From NCBI GenBank assembly GCA_940671915.1, contig CALNVZ010003426.1, positions 25,933,407 to 25,997,406 on the forward strand: a stretch of DNA of 64,000 nucleotides, in the 5' to 3' direction. This DNA comes from Paracentrotus lividus. Its lineage: Eukaryota > Echinodermata > Echinoidea > Camarodonta > Echinidae. Below, piece by piece: positions 49,922 through 63,900 of the stretch. Made by a program: the position numbers and the translations under genes. Each line of letters starts with the position of its first letter. The stretch's first letter is position 1. The notes beneath the pieces are model-generated. The model was not told where the DNA came from and ran no database searches. It worked only from the letters and a program-made list of their open reading frames with translations.

Positions 49922-52900
49922 TTTTTTTTTTTTGGGGGGGGGGAGCCTTTTTAACTTCATTGCAGAAATAACCCCTTTATGCTATCTAATCCTTAGCATC
50001 TCCTGTAGATTTCTTGCAACGATTTACTCTTTTTAGTAGGTGTGTTCCTTTTTAGTTACTGAACATTCCTGATAATTACATAAATGGGTAAATATCACAT
50101 TGATAAAGCAGCTCTAAATTGAAAAGGCAGGCAATATTGCCAGTTAATGGAGAATCATGATACATCATGTATTTGAGCACTTCCTTCATTAGATAAGAAA
50201 GGGGGGAAAAGGAAAAAGAAAGAAAGGAAAAAAAAAAAAAAAAAAAACCCCCTAACCAGTCAACCACGTTTAACCATGCATTATCTGATTGGTGCCAGAA
50301 CCAAGTTGATTTTTATTTGATATGCCCGGCTTGCTCCAAACAGATGATATCTACAAGGTTGACCATGATTGGTAACCACATGTTTGCCTACTGATTTGGG
50401 TAGTATCTAAAACTCTTTCCTACTGCATTACCTTGCTGTCTGATTGCAAAAAAAACCCATTCCTTGTGATAACCCCCCACCCCCCCCCCCCAAAAAAAAA
50501 AAAAAAAAAAAATTCCATGTACATGACATATGTTCAAAGCTGTAGAAGCTTAGATCTTTGATTAATAATTTCTAACACTCTATTAGTGTCTAGATTAAAA
50601 ATTCTTTTACCTTCTGTGGATTGAGACAGCATGTACACGCTTAGGAGATCTCCAATGTAAATATACATGTACATGTATTGAAACAAACCTAATGAGCACA
50701 GGGGGGGGGGGGTGGGTGGTGGGTGGGTTGGTAGGGGTAGCAGACATGTTCAAAAACCTTTAAAATGGTAGTTACAATGTATATTATGCTTTTTGCCATG
50801 TTAATGATGTTGTTCTAACTCTTGTTATCAGATCAAGAATAGATTATGATCAAAATAAAATATACTTGCCTCTGCCAAAAAAAAAAAAAAAAAAAAATAA
50901 TTTGAATTGGTCACAAGGTTACAGGGGTTGGTGTAGTGGTAACATCCGCAGTCGGCTGTCTTCATTTTCTTACAAACTGACTCTGATTGGACCGATGTTT
51001 TAATCTAAGTCGTGTCTATTGGAATTGGATGGGGACATCAAGGTTGGTCCCGAATGTAAATAACTATATCTGTTTGTCACTCGTCTTTTAAACCACATCA
51101 TTCACCTCCAGCCCCATACTTCCTAAAGATCAGTTTTGATATATATTCGCTATTTGTTTTGCCTACTCTAGACTACTGTACCAATTGGTGATGCTGTCAT
51201 AGCAACACGAGATACCTGCATCGGAACAGAGGTGTGTGAAGGACTATGGACAGCCAACAGGTATGATGAAGTTGAAATAAAAGAAAAAATCTTGTCCTTT
51301 CTCTTTTCTGTTTCCTTAAAAGTCAGAAATTTTGTTTTATATGTCCTGCAAGTTCTAATTATCTTGTTGGCATCTAGCCTAAACTTTGAATTTTCATGAG
51401 GATTGAAATTGGCTGGAATTTTATGTAGAGATATCGAAATAATAAACATCAAAATAACCTAATTGTACTTATTGTAAAGGTCTTGTAGATTTGATTTTGT
51501 TATTTCTATATTGTGTCATTAGATTCGAGGGGCCAGGCCAAAACTTCATTTGTTTAAATGTTATTGTTGGCAATTGAATCAATCAGTAGTATCTACATGT
51601 ATATGTACATGTATATGTTGTACTGATGGTAAAATCAAAGGTTTATGGTAAGTGTGGCTTTGAACATGCAGCCCCATTAATGTGGAATAACATCCCAGAA
51701 AGTATAAAGCATGCTGCAACAGAATCAAATGTTATTATAGCACATTTTTTTTTTGCAATATGTTTGTTTGGCTAGTTTCATGTATTCTTTCTTCCATTGT
51801 CTCTCAACATTTAGACTTTCTTCAAACTTATAGTGTACATTCATCATGCAATATAAAAATACTGCTCTGTTATGATATGCAGTGTACTATTATGTTATCA
51901 AATAAAATATGTTTTGCTCTTGTCTCATGTAGCCCTCACATAGCGATGAGTTTAGATGGAGTGGAGATCATTACTAATGGTAGTGGAAGCCTTCATCATC
52001 TTAGGAAAGGTCAAAGTCTGGTTGACCTCATCAGGAATGCCACTCTAAAGGTGAGAGGTTACATAATTAAAAGAAAAAATATCTTGTAATAATAATGATA
52101 GTAAATTTATAATTCAGTTTGTGCGAAAAGTGCCTTACAGGCTTATTGCTACGTAATCCTGGCCATTTGATTCAGGCTTATTCTCTCGCAATATGTAGAA
52201 ATAACTGTTTCATGGTATGCTCAAATCTACTGAACATGTTTATTTCATGGTATTTGCATTTGACCTGAGTAAAACTCCACAACAAATTTAAGAAATAATT
52301 GAAATATGGACCAATAATGATTGTTTTTCCCTTAGGTTTGAACTTTTTTCCCCATAAAGCATAATGAGATCTGCTTGCAAGATACATAAAATCACTATTC
52401 AACAAAATTAAACTCAACTTTAATTTATGACCCATCAGGACTATAGAATATGGCACCATCTTTCCGGTCTTATGGAAAATGGCACCACCACATAAATATT
52501 TGCCTGAATTATTATAGGGCGTAATAGTAGTAAAAGTTTTCCAAACTATGGGGTGCGATGGAGAAAGGGTCCATTACTACATGTACGGTGGTTCCATGAT
52601 TGCAATTTTAATAAATAAATCTCTTGTTCTTTTCTTCTTACAGTGTGGTGGTATCTACATGTATTCTAACCTACGAGGATGTGATGGAGAGAGGGTCTAC
52701 TACTATGGTGGTTCCATGATTGCAATCTTAATAAATAAATCGCTTGTTCTTTTCTTCTTCTTACAGTGTGGTGGTATCTACATGTATTCTAACCTACGGG
52801 GGTGTGATGGAGAGAGGGTCTACTACTATGGTGGTTCCATGATTGCTCTAAATGGAGACGTAGTCGTCAGAGGAGAGGAGTTTGCACTCATGGATATTGT

Positions 52901-55900
52901 ATGTTGTTTTCAAAATAAATAATTTCTTTATTGGACTTCTGATTGACCCTATTCATTAAAAAAAAAAAAAAATTGTTCTTAATTACTTGGTAATTTGCTA
53001 ATAGCCGTGCATTTTCTGCTAGGTTGTATGGAGAATGCATTTTCCAAATCGAATAGTATTACATTGTAATAAGTGAAAATGGGTAATTCACTGTACACAT
53101 GGAAATATTGATGCTGATTTTCTGAAAGGGATCAAAGTACTGCTTAGATTTCATGGTAACTTTATGTTCTTGATAATGTGTTAATATCTAAATGCATCAG
53201 GCAGATGCCATTTGAAAATGTGTCTGTAAGAAGAAGTTGAATTTGAATATCTCGGCTCCAGTGATTGCATTATTTAGATTGACCAAACTCATTAAAGGTA
53301 GTGTCAGCCTTTTGCAGGCAAAAATATTAAATTTCCAGTTTTTTAGAGGATATAGTAGTATACCAATGACTATATCTTCCCACAACATGATTAAGCTCAA
53401 ATGTGTGTGTTTGTCATTATATTGTGATTATCAAAATTCATTCCTATTTTTTCGAACCTCGAAAAATATACCGTACGGTGCGAACCGCTGACCGCTAGCG
53501 CAGAGAATAATGCACGCTGATGCGCCGTGTGTATATTGCTGTGTGCGATCCGTGCCGCACGCGTTGTAATATCAACGATGTTGATGGAGAGCTGGTCAAG
53601 ATTGGTAGTCAGATTTTCGTTTCGTACTACTGATCTAGGCTACCTATGACAGTAAGATTGAATACACAGTATATAGGTCGATCACATTCTACAGTTATGC
53701 CAAGTTGCATTAATTTTCGCAATTTGTGAAAAAGGCTGATACTACCTTTAAAGACCATGATTCATGAACAAAACGTTTTAATTAATTAAATTTATTGTAT
53801 TTCTGCATTTTAAGAATACAAAGTAAATAAAACAAAGTAAAAAACTGCATCTTTTTAAATCTTAATTCACTCATGTCATATCCTTGTTGGCCAATTTTGG
53901 CCCACTCCGTGTATTCATTTTTACTTTGTGATCTGTTGAAGATTTAACAGACTTGTTGAAATTTGTAACGTTATTTTTGATACATTTTTTAGTGCAAATT
54001 ATCTTCTTTTTTTTTTTCAGTTCATATTTCTTTTCTCTCAACCGCTGAGAGGCAATTCTGCAATTTTGCGGTATACAAAATCACATAATTATTACTGTAA
54101 GAGCCGTCCGTGCTGCATCCGCGCTCCCCGTAGACCCGCACGCTGTAGGACCGCCGTTCGCGCGGGCAGGGTCTGCATTTTCCACGGAGCGCGGCTGGCG
54201 CCGCCGATCGGGGGGTCGACGGAGGCCGGGTCCCCATGGCGGATCGCGGGCTTCGTTTTCGTCGCCGAGCTCGCGTTTGACGCTGGGCGACGATTCCCTG
54301 GACGACGAAATCCCCATTGACTCGCATGCTTTAACGCGACGCGCGAAAACAAGCAGACGACGGAAAGAGTGTCCGTCGGAAGTGTCCCTGTCTCCTTTCA
54401 AGACTGTACCGGTATTTCACGGCTCCGTCCAACACCCTTACATAGGCAAGCCGAGTGCCAACCCGTTGTCACGCCGATGACGAAATACGAAAAACGTCTG
54501 AACGGTTAGTCTTTCATCTGATTAGAGCGTCTGGGTCGCTGGAGTTAATCCGATAAGGGAGATAATCGCCTGCCAATTTCATTTTGAGGTAAAAACCTAG
54601 ATTGATCAGTGATTGAAATCGCAATTCGAAATTGGTTTATTTGAAATCTACGTTAAAAGTTCTCCTAACAGAGCAAACACTTTTCAAAATGCGACACTTT
54701 TTAAAGCAGTATTTTTTGAAGAACCGGGTCCAGTTTTTATTTAATTTGACGTGATAGGATATGCAGATAGACACAAATGTCAATCTCCGATCGCGTTTGT
54801 TTGTTCGTCGGATAACATCCTTCTCGATGGGAGCGACCAATCTCTCCCCTTGCTGTCGTAGGGGATTATCCGATTAAAGTATTATAGAGTGTAGATTGAC
54901 TCGGTATTTATTATTTTGTTGAAAATCAATAAAGGGTATATCTTTCGATTTTAGGAGGGCAAAATTCAAACTCCAAATGAAAAATTACTTCAAATTGATG
55001 TGTTTTTGATCTGAAAAGGAGCTTTATTTCTTAAAAAAAAAGAAGATTGTACTACAAAGAAGGAACAAGGAAAAGGAAACAATTATTTATAACTTTTATA
55101 ACTATATTGAATTTGGGTATAAAACAAATTGGCCGTAAGGGAGGGATCGAAATAACGTTTGGTGTATTTTGTTGTTGATTTTGGATAATGAAAGATGGGC
55201 ATGTAGAACAAAAATAAAAGAAAGAAAGAAAGAAAAAGAAGGAAAAAAGGGGGACGAGAGTGATAGAACAGGGCGGGTTTAGTCAAGGAAAAGTGATAAA
55301 GGAATTGGAGAAAGTGGGAAGATAATTCGAGAGAGAATTAGGATCAACGAAGTGAGAGAGGATGGAGGGCCCAAGAGAGAGATGGACAAGATTAAGATTT
55401 CATTGGCACACAAAATTATAATAAGTAAATAAATAAATCAAACAAAAATAAAGGAAACGTACATATTCGGAGAAGAATCATATACGGAAAAAAAAAACAT
55501 TAATTGATTAAACCGCAGTAAAACGACTCACCGGGTCTTTTTTTTTTATTTATTTTTTTTTTTAATGAATTGCAGGAAAATTGCTAGCCTCCGTGGATTG
55601 CTGCCACGGGCCTTGCTGCTAGTTATTATTATTATTATTAATACATTTACATGAGAATATCATGAAAAGAACATTGTTTACAATATTATACACTTCTACA
55701 AAGCTTACGTACAGGAAGAGGTATTCAAGTATAAAACGCAGGAGACCGCCATCGTGAGCTGTTGGGCTTGAAGTTGATGAATGCATCATTTAGCTGATAA
55801 TTTTTAAATGTTCTTTGTCACTTTGCTAGGTTTATCTAATGATATATTTGTAATATTACAGGAAGTAACAACAGCAACCCTTGACCTTGAGGACGTAAGG

Positions 55901-58900
55901 TCATATCGAGCTCAGGCATCCAGTTCATCCATGGCTGTAAGTCCATTTGCTCACAATCATCATTCATACTTTCATTCAATTGATTGGTATTCAAATTTAT
56001 TGGTCCCACTTATAGTGAAACATAAGTTTGAAACTAAACTGGTAGTTTCAAGTGGAATTTAACATATTATTGTAATTCAAATAAGCGTATCAGGATTGGG
56101 CAAGAGAAAAAAAATAAAAAAATCATAAAATGTTCATACCATTAAAACAAAGTACTGAGTGGGTTGCTTATGCAATCAGAAAATGACAGCCAAATATAGT
56201 AGAGAGCTACTTTTTTATAAAGGGAAAGGCCAAATGTAATTTATCATTGAAATCAAATAAAAATGTACTTTTTATATATTTCTTTAAACGAATGAATTTT
56301 CAATTTAATTGTTTGTTTTATTATATCGTACTCTCACTTTTTACGACCATTTGAGAAAGGTTTCTGTCTAATCTACAATCACAGGCTACTCGATCTGAGG
56401 CTTTCCCCCGCATCCAAGTTGACTTCTCAGTCTCTAACGACCGAGATGCAGAAGCCACTGTTCCCATCCGTGATCAATACAAGATGTATACTCCAGAAGA
56501 GGAGATAGCCTTGTCCCCAGCCTGCTGGCTGTGGGATTATCTTAGGAGAAGTGCACAGGTGAGGTCATAAAATATACCTGCCTGTAACCCATGAATTGCA
56601 AAGGGATGGGTTGAGCTTAAAATTACAAGCTTTGTAGACCCTAGTGTTTGTTTTGACTTTCACGTCTTGACTTTTCAGTGGTTTTCCAGTGTTTCTAAAA
56701 TTGTTCCTTACTTTGAATGACGATGTTTCCTATCTGTTGCATTTAATTATGATGACGGATATAAACCATATATATACTGCCTTATATTGGTGAAACTATG
56801 GTTCCATTCACCTTATCTGGCGACCGTATATATCTCTTCTATATTAAGTTTGAAATAGTTATATGGGTTCGAAGGTCTGTCAAGCAATTATTTACAATAT
56901 GATACAAGCGGCCATTTTAAAGTGAATTTTTTTGTTTTGAAAATACTGCAATAATCAACTAACTTTCCTCTGACCCTATTTCTTCTTTTGACAGGGTGGT
57001 TTCTTCATCCCCTTGAGTGGTGGTATTGATAGCTCATCTGTTGCCTGTATCGTTCATTCCATGTGTAGACTTGTGTGCCAGGCTGTTTCAGATGGTGGTG
57101 AGTCTCATTGTCCTGCTAGCATTATTATACTCTGGGGCATGCTGGTCAGGCCTCAATTTTCATCTTAGGTGTGGGGTTAAGGTTGGGATTGTGATAGCGT
57201 TTTGCGTTGGGTCAAGGGCAAAGTTGGTGATTAGGGTTATGGTAAAGGACTGTCCTCAAATCATACATTGTATGTTGCCACATCATAAGGTGTGCAATTG
57301 TTACTTTGACTTTTCAATTTATTCATGATTATGCAACTTGTTTTTGTATTGGTATGTTTGTGTTCGGAAGTATATTTGCTTCCATGGGTGTAGTTCCGTT
57401 GTACAAAAGGCAGATACTTTTGAAAAAAGTTATTTTCCCTAAATTTCCCTACATTTTTATCAAAAGATTAATCCTCGTGATTGCTATGCAAATGCTATTA
57501 CAATTTTCACTGTATATTTTGTAAAAATACAACAAGAACATGTAAGGTTTAAGATGTGATTTGAATATTTCTAAGGATTCTGCTAACAGGACCCCCAGTG
57601 GAAGAGTTTTTCATAGGAATGGGGCTGAAGATGAGAATGCCTTTTCCCCTAGAGCAGATGTTGTTAGTGTGCACACTTAATTGCCTGGTATCTGATATCA
57701 GAAGAGCAGAGATTTCCTACTGGAATATATTCTGAAATAGATATTGCAATTATTCTGCAGCCTTACCATCAAATTGTTTATTTATTTAATAGATGAGAAG
57801 GTGCTAGCTGATGTGAGGTCAATAACCCATGACCCTGAGTACACTCCCTCTGACCCCAGAGAGCTTTGTAGTCGTCTCTTGGTGACCTGTTACATGGGAA
57901 CCGTCAATTCATCAAGCGAGACCAGGCAGAGGGCTGAAGACCTTGCAAACCAGATCGGAAGGTAATGTAATTACATTAGTCTTTACACAAAGGGCTTTTA
58001 ATTCTTTCTGTTTCTCTCTATCTTCCTTCTTCTGCTCTTTACAGTACCACCTGAGATCAACGTCACAGTTGATTGCAATCGATTGAGTGCAGTTGTACAC
58101 AAAGTGACTGGCGATGATGTCATTTGATTGCAATCATCTGTGACGTTGATCTCAGGTGGTACTGTATATTAAACTCTTCTTGTATTTTTTCCCTCCAAGA
58201 GTCCATAATTATTCTGTTTAATTTAAAATTGCAGACAATGAATAGCTTTTTACATACAAACAAAAATGATGATCTATTTTTAGGACACTTCTATTAAAAG
58301 TATCTATCTCATTGATTATGAAATCTAAATTTGTATATGACATTTGTTCTGTGCAGCCAAAAGAAGTTTATCACTATACATGTAGTTATTTAGTTAAGGC
58401 CTTAGTGGGTATCTTTGAGAAAGCAAAAAGAAAAAATAATAGGCCTATTGTAAGTGTTTAGGCTAACTTTAGAAGAATCTACATTTACATGAATCACATT
58501 GATAATGAATTAAAACCATTGTTTGATTTTTATCCTGTACAGCCACCATAAGTCTATCACCATAGATGAGGCAGTTAAGGCTTCAGTGGGTATCTTTGAG
58601 AAGGCAACAAGTACCGAGCCTAAATTCAAAGCCAATGGTGGATCACAAAGAGAGAATCTTGCTTTACAGAATATTCAGGTAATCATCTTGCATTTTCTAA
58701 AAGCCTCCCAAACCGCTACCATTTCCTTAGCAACAAATACTCAGTAGGTGTGGAGTTCTTGAACATGTATAAAACTAATTGCAGATATTTGCTTTGAATG
58801 ATACACCTCCCCAAATATGACTTTGAATAATTAAAAAACACAAACAAGATAAACAACTGAAAGGTAGACTAGTCTAAGGCTAGTCTAGATGAGGATATTA

Positions 58901-60945
58901 TTGAATGCCCACTATCAGCTATCTGCATTCACCTGCAAGCTGACTTGAATCAGAATCAAATTCAAATTTCATTTATACCTTATCGATTGTGATGTTCAAA
59001 GTCTGTCCCAAACATATTCATTTTAGATTGAACACATGTTTGGTTAAATCCAACCAACCAACCATCCACCCATTTACATGCTCAAACATGCTTGGATGTT
59101 TTCTCTGAAATTAATATTGTGCAGGCCTGATTTGAAATCTACAATTTATTTCCATTTTTTCAACCAAAAGCATTTTTAAAATCTCATTTCTATCTAATAC
59201 ACAGCAGGGGGTTACAGTCAAAAGGATTTCTTAATATGGAGCTGCATGTATTTTATGTATGCAGGGTCAGGTGAAGGGTTATGTGTACATGTACATGTAC
59301 ATGTACTTATTTCGGGTGATTCCCAACTTAACACTTACATGTATGTCAATTCATACTTATGCGGCGGTCACAACTCGTCGTAGGCTACGGGGCACGTGCC
59401 ATCAACGTAGCCTGCGTTGCATGTACAATGCACGGACAGGTCCTGGGTCAACTTCTGCGATTCCTGCGTTTCTATAATAAGGGTATTGTAAAAACTTCCT
59501 GCACATCGTACATGCATTGTACCTGCAAGGTACCTCCGCTGCACAAATTTTCTACGAAATCTATCGTAGGGAGTTGCACGTCGAAGGTACGGCGAGTTGT
59601 GACCGCTGCATTACAAACCTTTTTCTTCTGTATTCTATCAGGCTAGAACTCGTATGGTGCTGTCCTACCTGTTTGCTCAGCTCTCTCTTTGGAGCCTGGA
59701 TAGACAAGGTGGATTATTAGTTCTTGGAACAGCTAATGTAGATGAGAGGTACGTTCAATACAATTATGTCAAACCTTCAACTTGCAAGGGGGAGATGAAC
59801 GATTGTCTTTAACATGATAATTTTTGCCCTAATAATGTTTTATTGAAAAGCACATAATATTATTTAACTGCAGATCAATGTCATATGATTTTTAGTTTGG
59901 CTGTAACATTGTTGTCCTTCTCTGTGCCTTCTCTTCTCATATATCATGATTGTTGTGCCAAAAGAACTGTGTATAATATAATTGGCTTCTATAAAGGAAG
60001 GGCCCTTTTGGCATAAGGCCGGCAATATTTGACCTCAAAACTGGTGTTGCCTTTTTCCAAAAATATTACAAGAGATTAATGATCATAATTATGCTTCATA
60101 CTTTTGCAGCAAGTGCTCTGTGCTTGACTTTCAAAGACTAAACAGATGTCCGACTTTGAATGTTGAAGTGTTGCTGTATTTTACTGTAACTCTAAACCTG
60201 ATGTAAAACTCAATCACAAACCATGGCAAAATAAACTTGTTGTGTTTGTGTTTGTTGCTTGACCAAATGTTAAATGATCAGTATTGATACATCTAGATGT
60301 CTGATGGTTACTTTGTTTTATATGCATCTTCACTTACAGTTTGACAGGTTACCACAACAAGTATGACTACCCCAGTGCTGATCTCTGTCCCAATAGGTGG
60401 TATTTGTAAGACGGATCTGAGAAGCAGTATCTGTAATTGTTATTGTCATTATCATTATCTTTTATTTTAGTTTGAGAGGGTATTACACCAAGTATGACTA
60501 CTCCAGTGCTGATCTCAATCCAATAGATGGTATCAGTAAGACTGATATAAGAAGCTGTATAATTTTGCAATTATTGTTATTATCACTGTCATCATTATTA
60601 TTTTCCATTTCAGTTTGAGAGGGTACTACACCAAGTATGACTGCTCCAGTGCTGATCTCAATCCAATAGGTGGTATCAGTAAGACTGATCTGAGGAGTTT
60701 TATCATCTATGCCATGAAGAAGTTCAACCTCCCTGCTCTACAAGGGTAAATATTACATCATGAGAACAATTTAATATGGACTAGCCTTGTGGGAGACACA
60801 ACATTCATTGCCCCGAGTAGAATTGCATTGACCAAATAAAAGATGCGGATTCACTCTGGGCAATTAATGTTTTGTCTTGAAAAGTATATTGTCCATATTA
60901 TTGTTATTATTAACAAAATAAACATCTAGAGTGATCTGTGATTGC

Positions 60946-60976
<31 letters not shown>

Positions 60977-63900
60977 GCCACCTCTTTCTTTGGTTTATCA
61001 AAGTGGGTCAATAGAATGTAAAAAGAAATACATTACTCTGATTAATATTGTATACATGTATGTCATGATGATAATATTCTGTGTATTATGGAAGGAATCT
61101 CCCACTCTGTCCAAGTGATATGTGTTACATCATGATGACAATTGCATGTTTTTCCAATCATCACATCAGATAACAACTTATTGCATCTGGCGATATCAGG
61201 AGAGTAAAAAAAAAAGCTTTGCTACTGCTGAATTGTTGTCAAACATCTGTTTTTCTATTTTAAATCAAAACTGAACAGTGTAGGAACATACAGTTCACTT
61301 GTTAACTCCTTAGTATTTTTGTCATTTAATAATGTACTTGCTGAATGTACTTGTTCGTTTGTTTGGCTTTGTCTTTTTTATATATAAATTGCTGCTTGTC
61401 CTTTCAACATAATATATATGTTACATTTTGTTTGAGTGACATGAGAGTAAATTAATTTGACTATTTGTTGTTAGGATCATGGATGCTCCCCCTACGGCAG
61501 AGCTAGAACCACTGGAAGCTGGCAAGGTCTCACAAACAGATGAGGTGAGGCTATCCTAGCACTATTTACAAGACATTCATCTGAAAATAAATCTTGAAGG
61601 AAACAACAATATAGCTTGGAAACACATTTTTTTTTCAGTTGATGAGGCACATTTTGGTATTAGTAAATAACCAGAGCAAATTTCACAATGGTTAACATGA
61701 CAGCTGATGAGAAAATGGAAACTCCATTGTTTGTAAGGTATACAATATGCCCTTTGTTTCATTTTTTTTGGTGTGTTATGGTTGACTTATCTCTTCAATT
61801 ATTCCATAGAACTTTGTGATTTTATGGGTATAGGGTGAAACAAAATTGTGTGAATTTAACTCAATTTTTTTTTGTTTTGCTTTTGACATGTTGGGGCTCA
61901 CTAATTTTATTTGGGCTGCATACATGTAGAATGTACATTTGTATACAGTCATTTACTGTAGTTTGATCTTTTGCATGTAGTCTTACAGGAATTGAACGAA
62001 TATGAAGAATTTGAATATTAACATTGAGAAGAGTATTAATTTCTTTGAATTTTTCTGTTTGATATTTACAGGTGGACATGGGTATGACTTACAATGAGTT
62101 GTCAATCTTTGGTCGTCTTAGGAAGATTAGTCTGTGTGGACCTTATAGCATGTTTATGAAACTAGTCAATGAATGGAAGGAAACATGTTCACCAACACAA
62201 GTAAGTCAGAATTATGGACTCGTGTCATTATCACTTAAACTGTAGTTAACCAGTTTGAGAAACCCTAAGGGTTATTGGTTTTGCCTCTCACTATGCAGGC
62301 AGATTATTATGTTGGTTATCATCATGGTTCTTGACATACTTGTTATTTTGAATGCTACACAGATATCAACTGTCATTATAATCATTATAAACCTTTTGGA
62401 GACAAGCTGATTTGGCTTACAAACATTTCCCATAGACCTCACTTAGGAAAAAATTCTGACTCAGTCAGTACCGCCCTAAAGTGAATGTTACATGCAATTT
62501 GTGTGTGAGGTTTGATGGAGTGTGTAAACAGGTAACATTAACTTAAGGGCGGTACTGTATTAACTAATGCTAATAAAATTGCAGCATTTCGTCATTGTAA
62601 TCATCATTTTTTTCAATCATTATTATTTTAATTGCTAGGTTGCTGATAAAATGAAGCATTTCTTCTGCTCCTACTCTGTTAACAGTCTTTGTAATCATTA
62701 TTTTTATCAATCATTATCCCTTTGCTTACTAGGTTGCCGATATAAGTGAAACATTTCTTCCGCTCCTACTCGATCAACTGTCATTGTAATCATTATCAAT
62801 CATTATCCTTTTGATCGCTCGGTCGCTGATAAAGTGAAGCATTTCTTCCACTCATACTCTATCAACTGTCATTGTAAACATTATCCATTATTACTACACC
62901 TTTATTACCGGATGTAGAGGAAATATGCAGTAGTCTGCAGCTGAGTTTCCAGGTCTATCTGTTAACCAGGTCATATCATTGTGCTTATCTGTATATATAT
63001 TTTTTTCATTTCATTGTGCCAGTGCCAGCGTGTCAACAGCCATTTACCACCAGAAAAATCTCTTAGAAGTTACTCTTCCCAAGGTTGTGAATACTGGTTA
63101 TTACTCCAGAATTTATCCAGCCTAGCGTTGAACGAGTTTACAGAATTCTCAGTTACAAGATTTCCAGTCGCTGACAACACGAATACCCAAACTGTCCTTT
63201 TATCTATTTGCTTACTAGGTTGCCGATAAAGTGAAGCATTTCTTCCGCTCCTATTCTATCAACCGTCATAAGATGACTACCTTGACCCCATCTTGCCATG
63301 CTGAATCTTACAGCCCAGATGATAATCGCTTTGATCTTAGGCAGTTCCTTTATAATGCAAGGTGGCCCTGGCAATTTAAATGCATAGATCAAGAGGTATG
63401 TATTGCATTCTTCTTCAGCTTTTCAAATTATTGTCAGGTATTTATTTTTTCCTCTGATATCAGATAACAGTATGTATATACAGTGTACTCTTTGTTATAA
63501 CAGGGAGATACATAATAATTCAATACCATGAGGCAGTTCTCGCGAGGTTGATTCCAAACATGTGAAACCTACTTGTATAATTGTGTGTAGTATAATAGCT
63601 TTGTCTCAACCACTGATATAATAGAAGTGGACTCTATAATGAAATCATAAACATATCTTTTTATTACATTTCTTTTGATGCAGTTACCATGTAAAAAAAA
63701 CCCCCAAACCAGACCTTAGTTTTATAACAAAGATTAATTGTTATTACTATTATAAACATGCCAGTCATATGGGATAATGATTATTACATCATAGTCTATC
63801 AGCTATTATAGATGTATGAAAACATGTGTTTTGTTCCACTATAAATTATTGTTTTTTAACAGGAGTAATTGAAAGGAAATAATGATTTGATCTGTTTTAA

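Noticed and set aside
57017..57328. 103-codon plus-strand frame overlapping NADSYN1 exon 11
   Set aside because: Out of frame with the SGGxDSS-coding exon and running into the intron.
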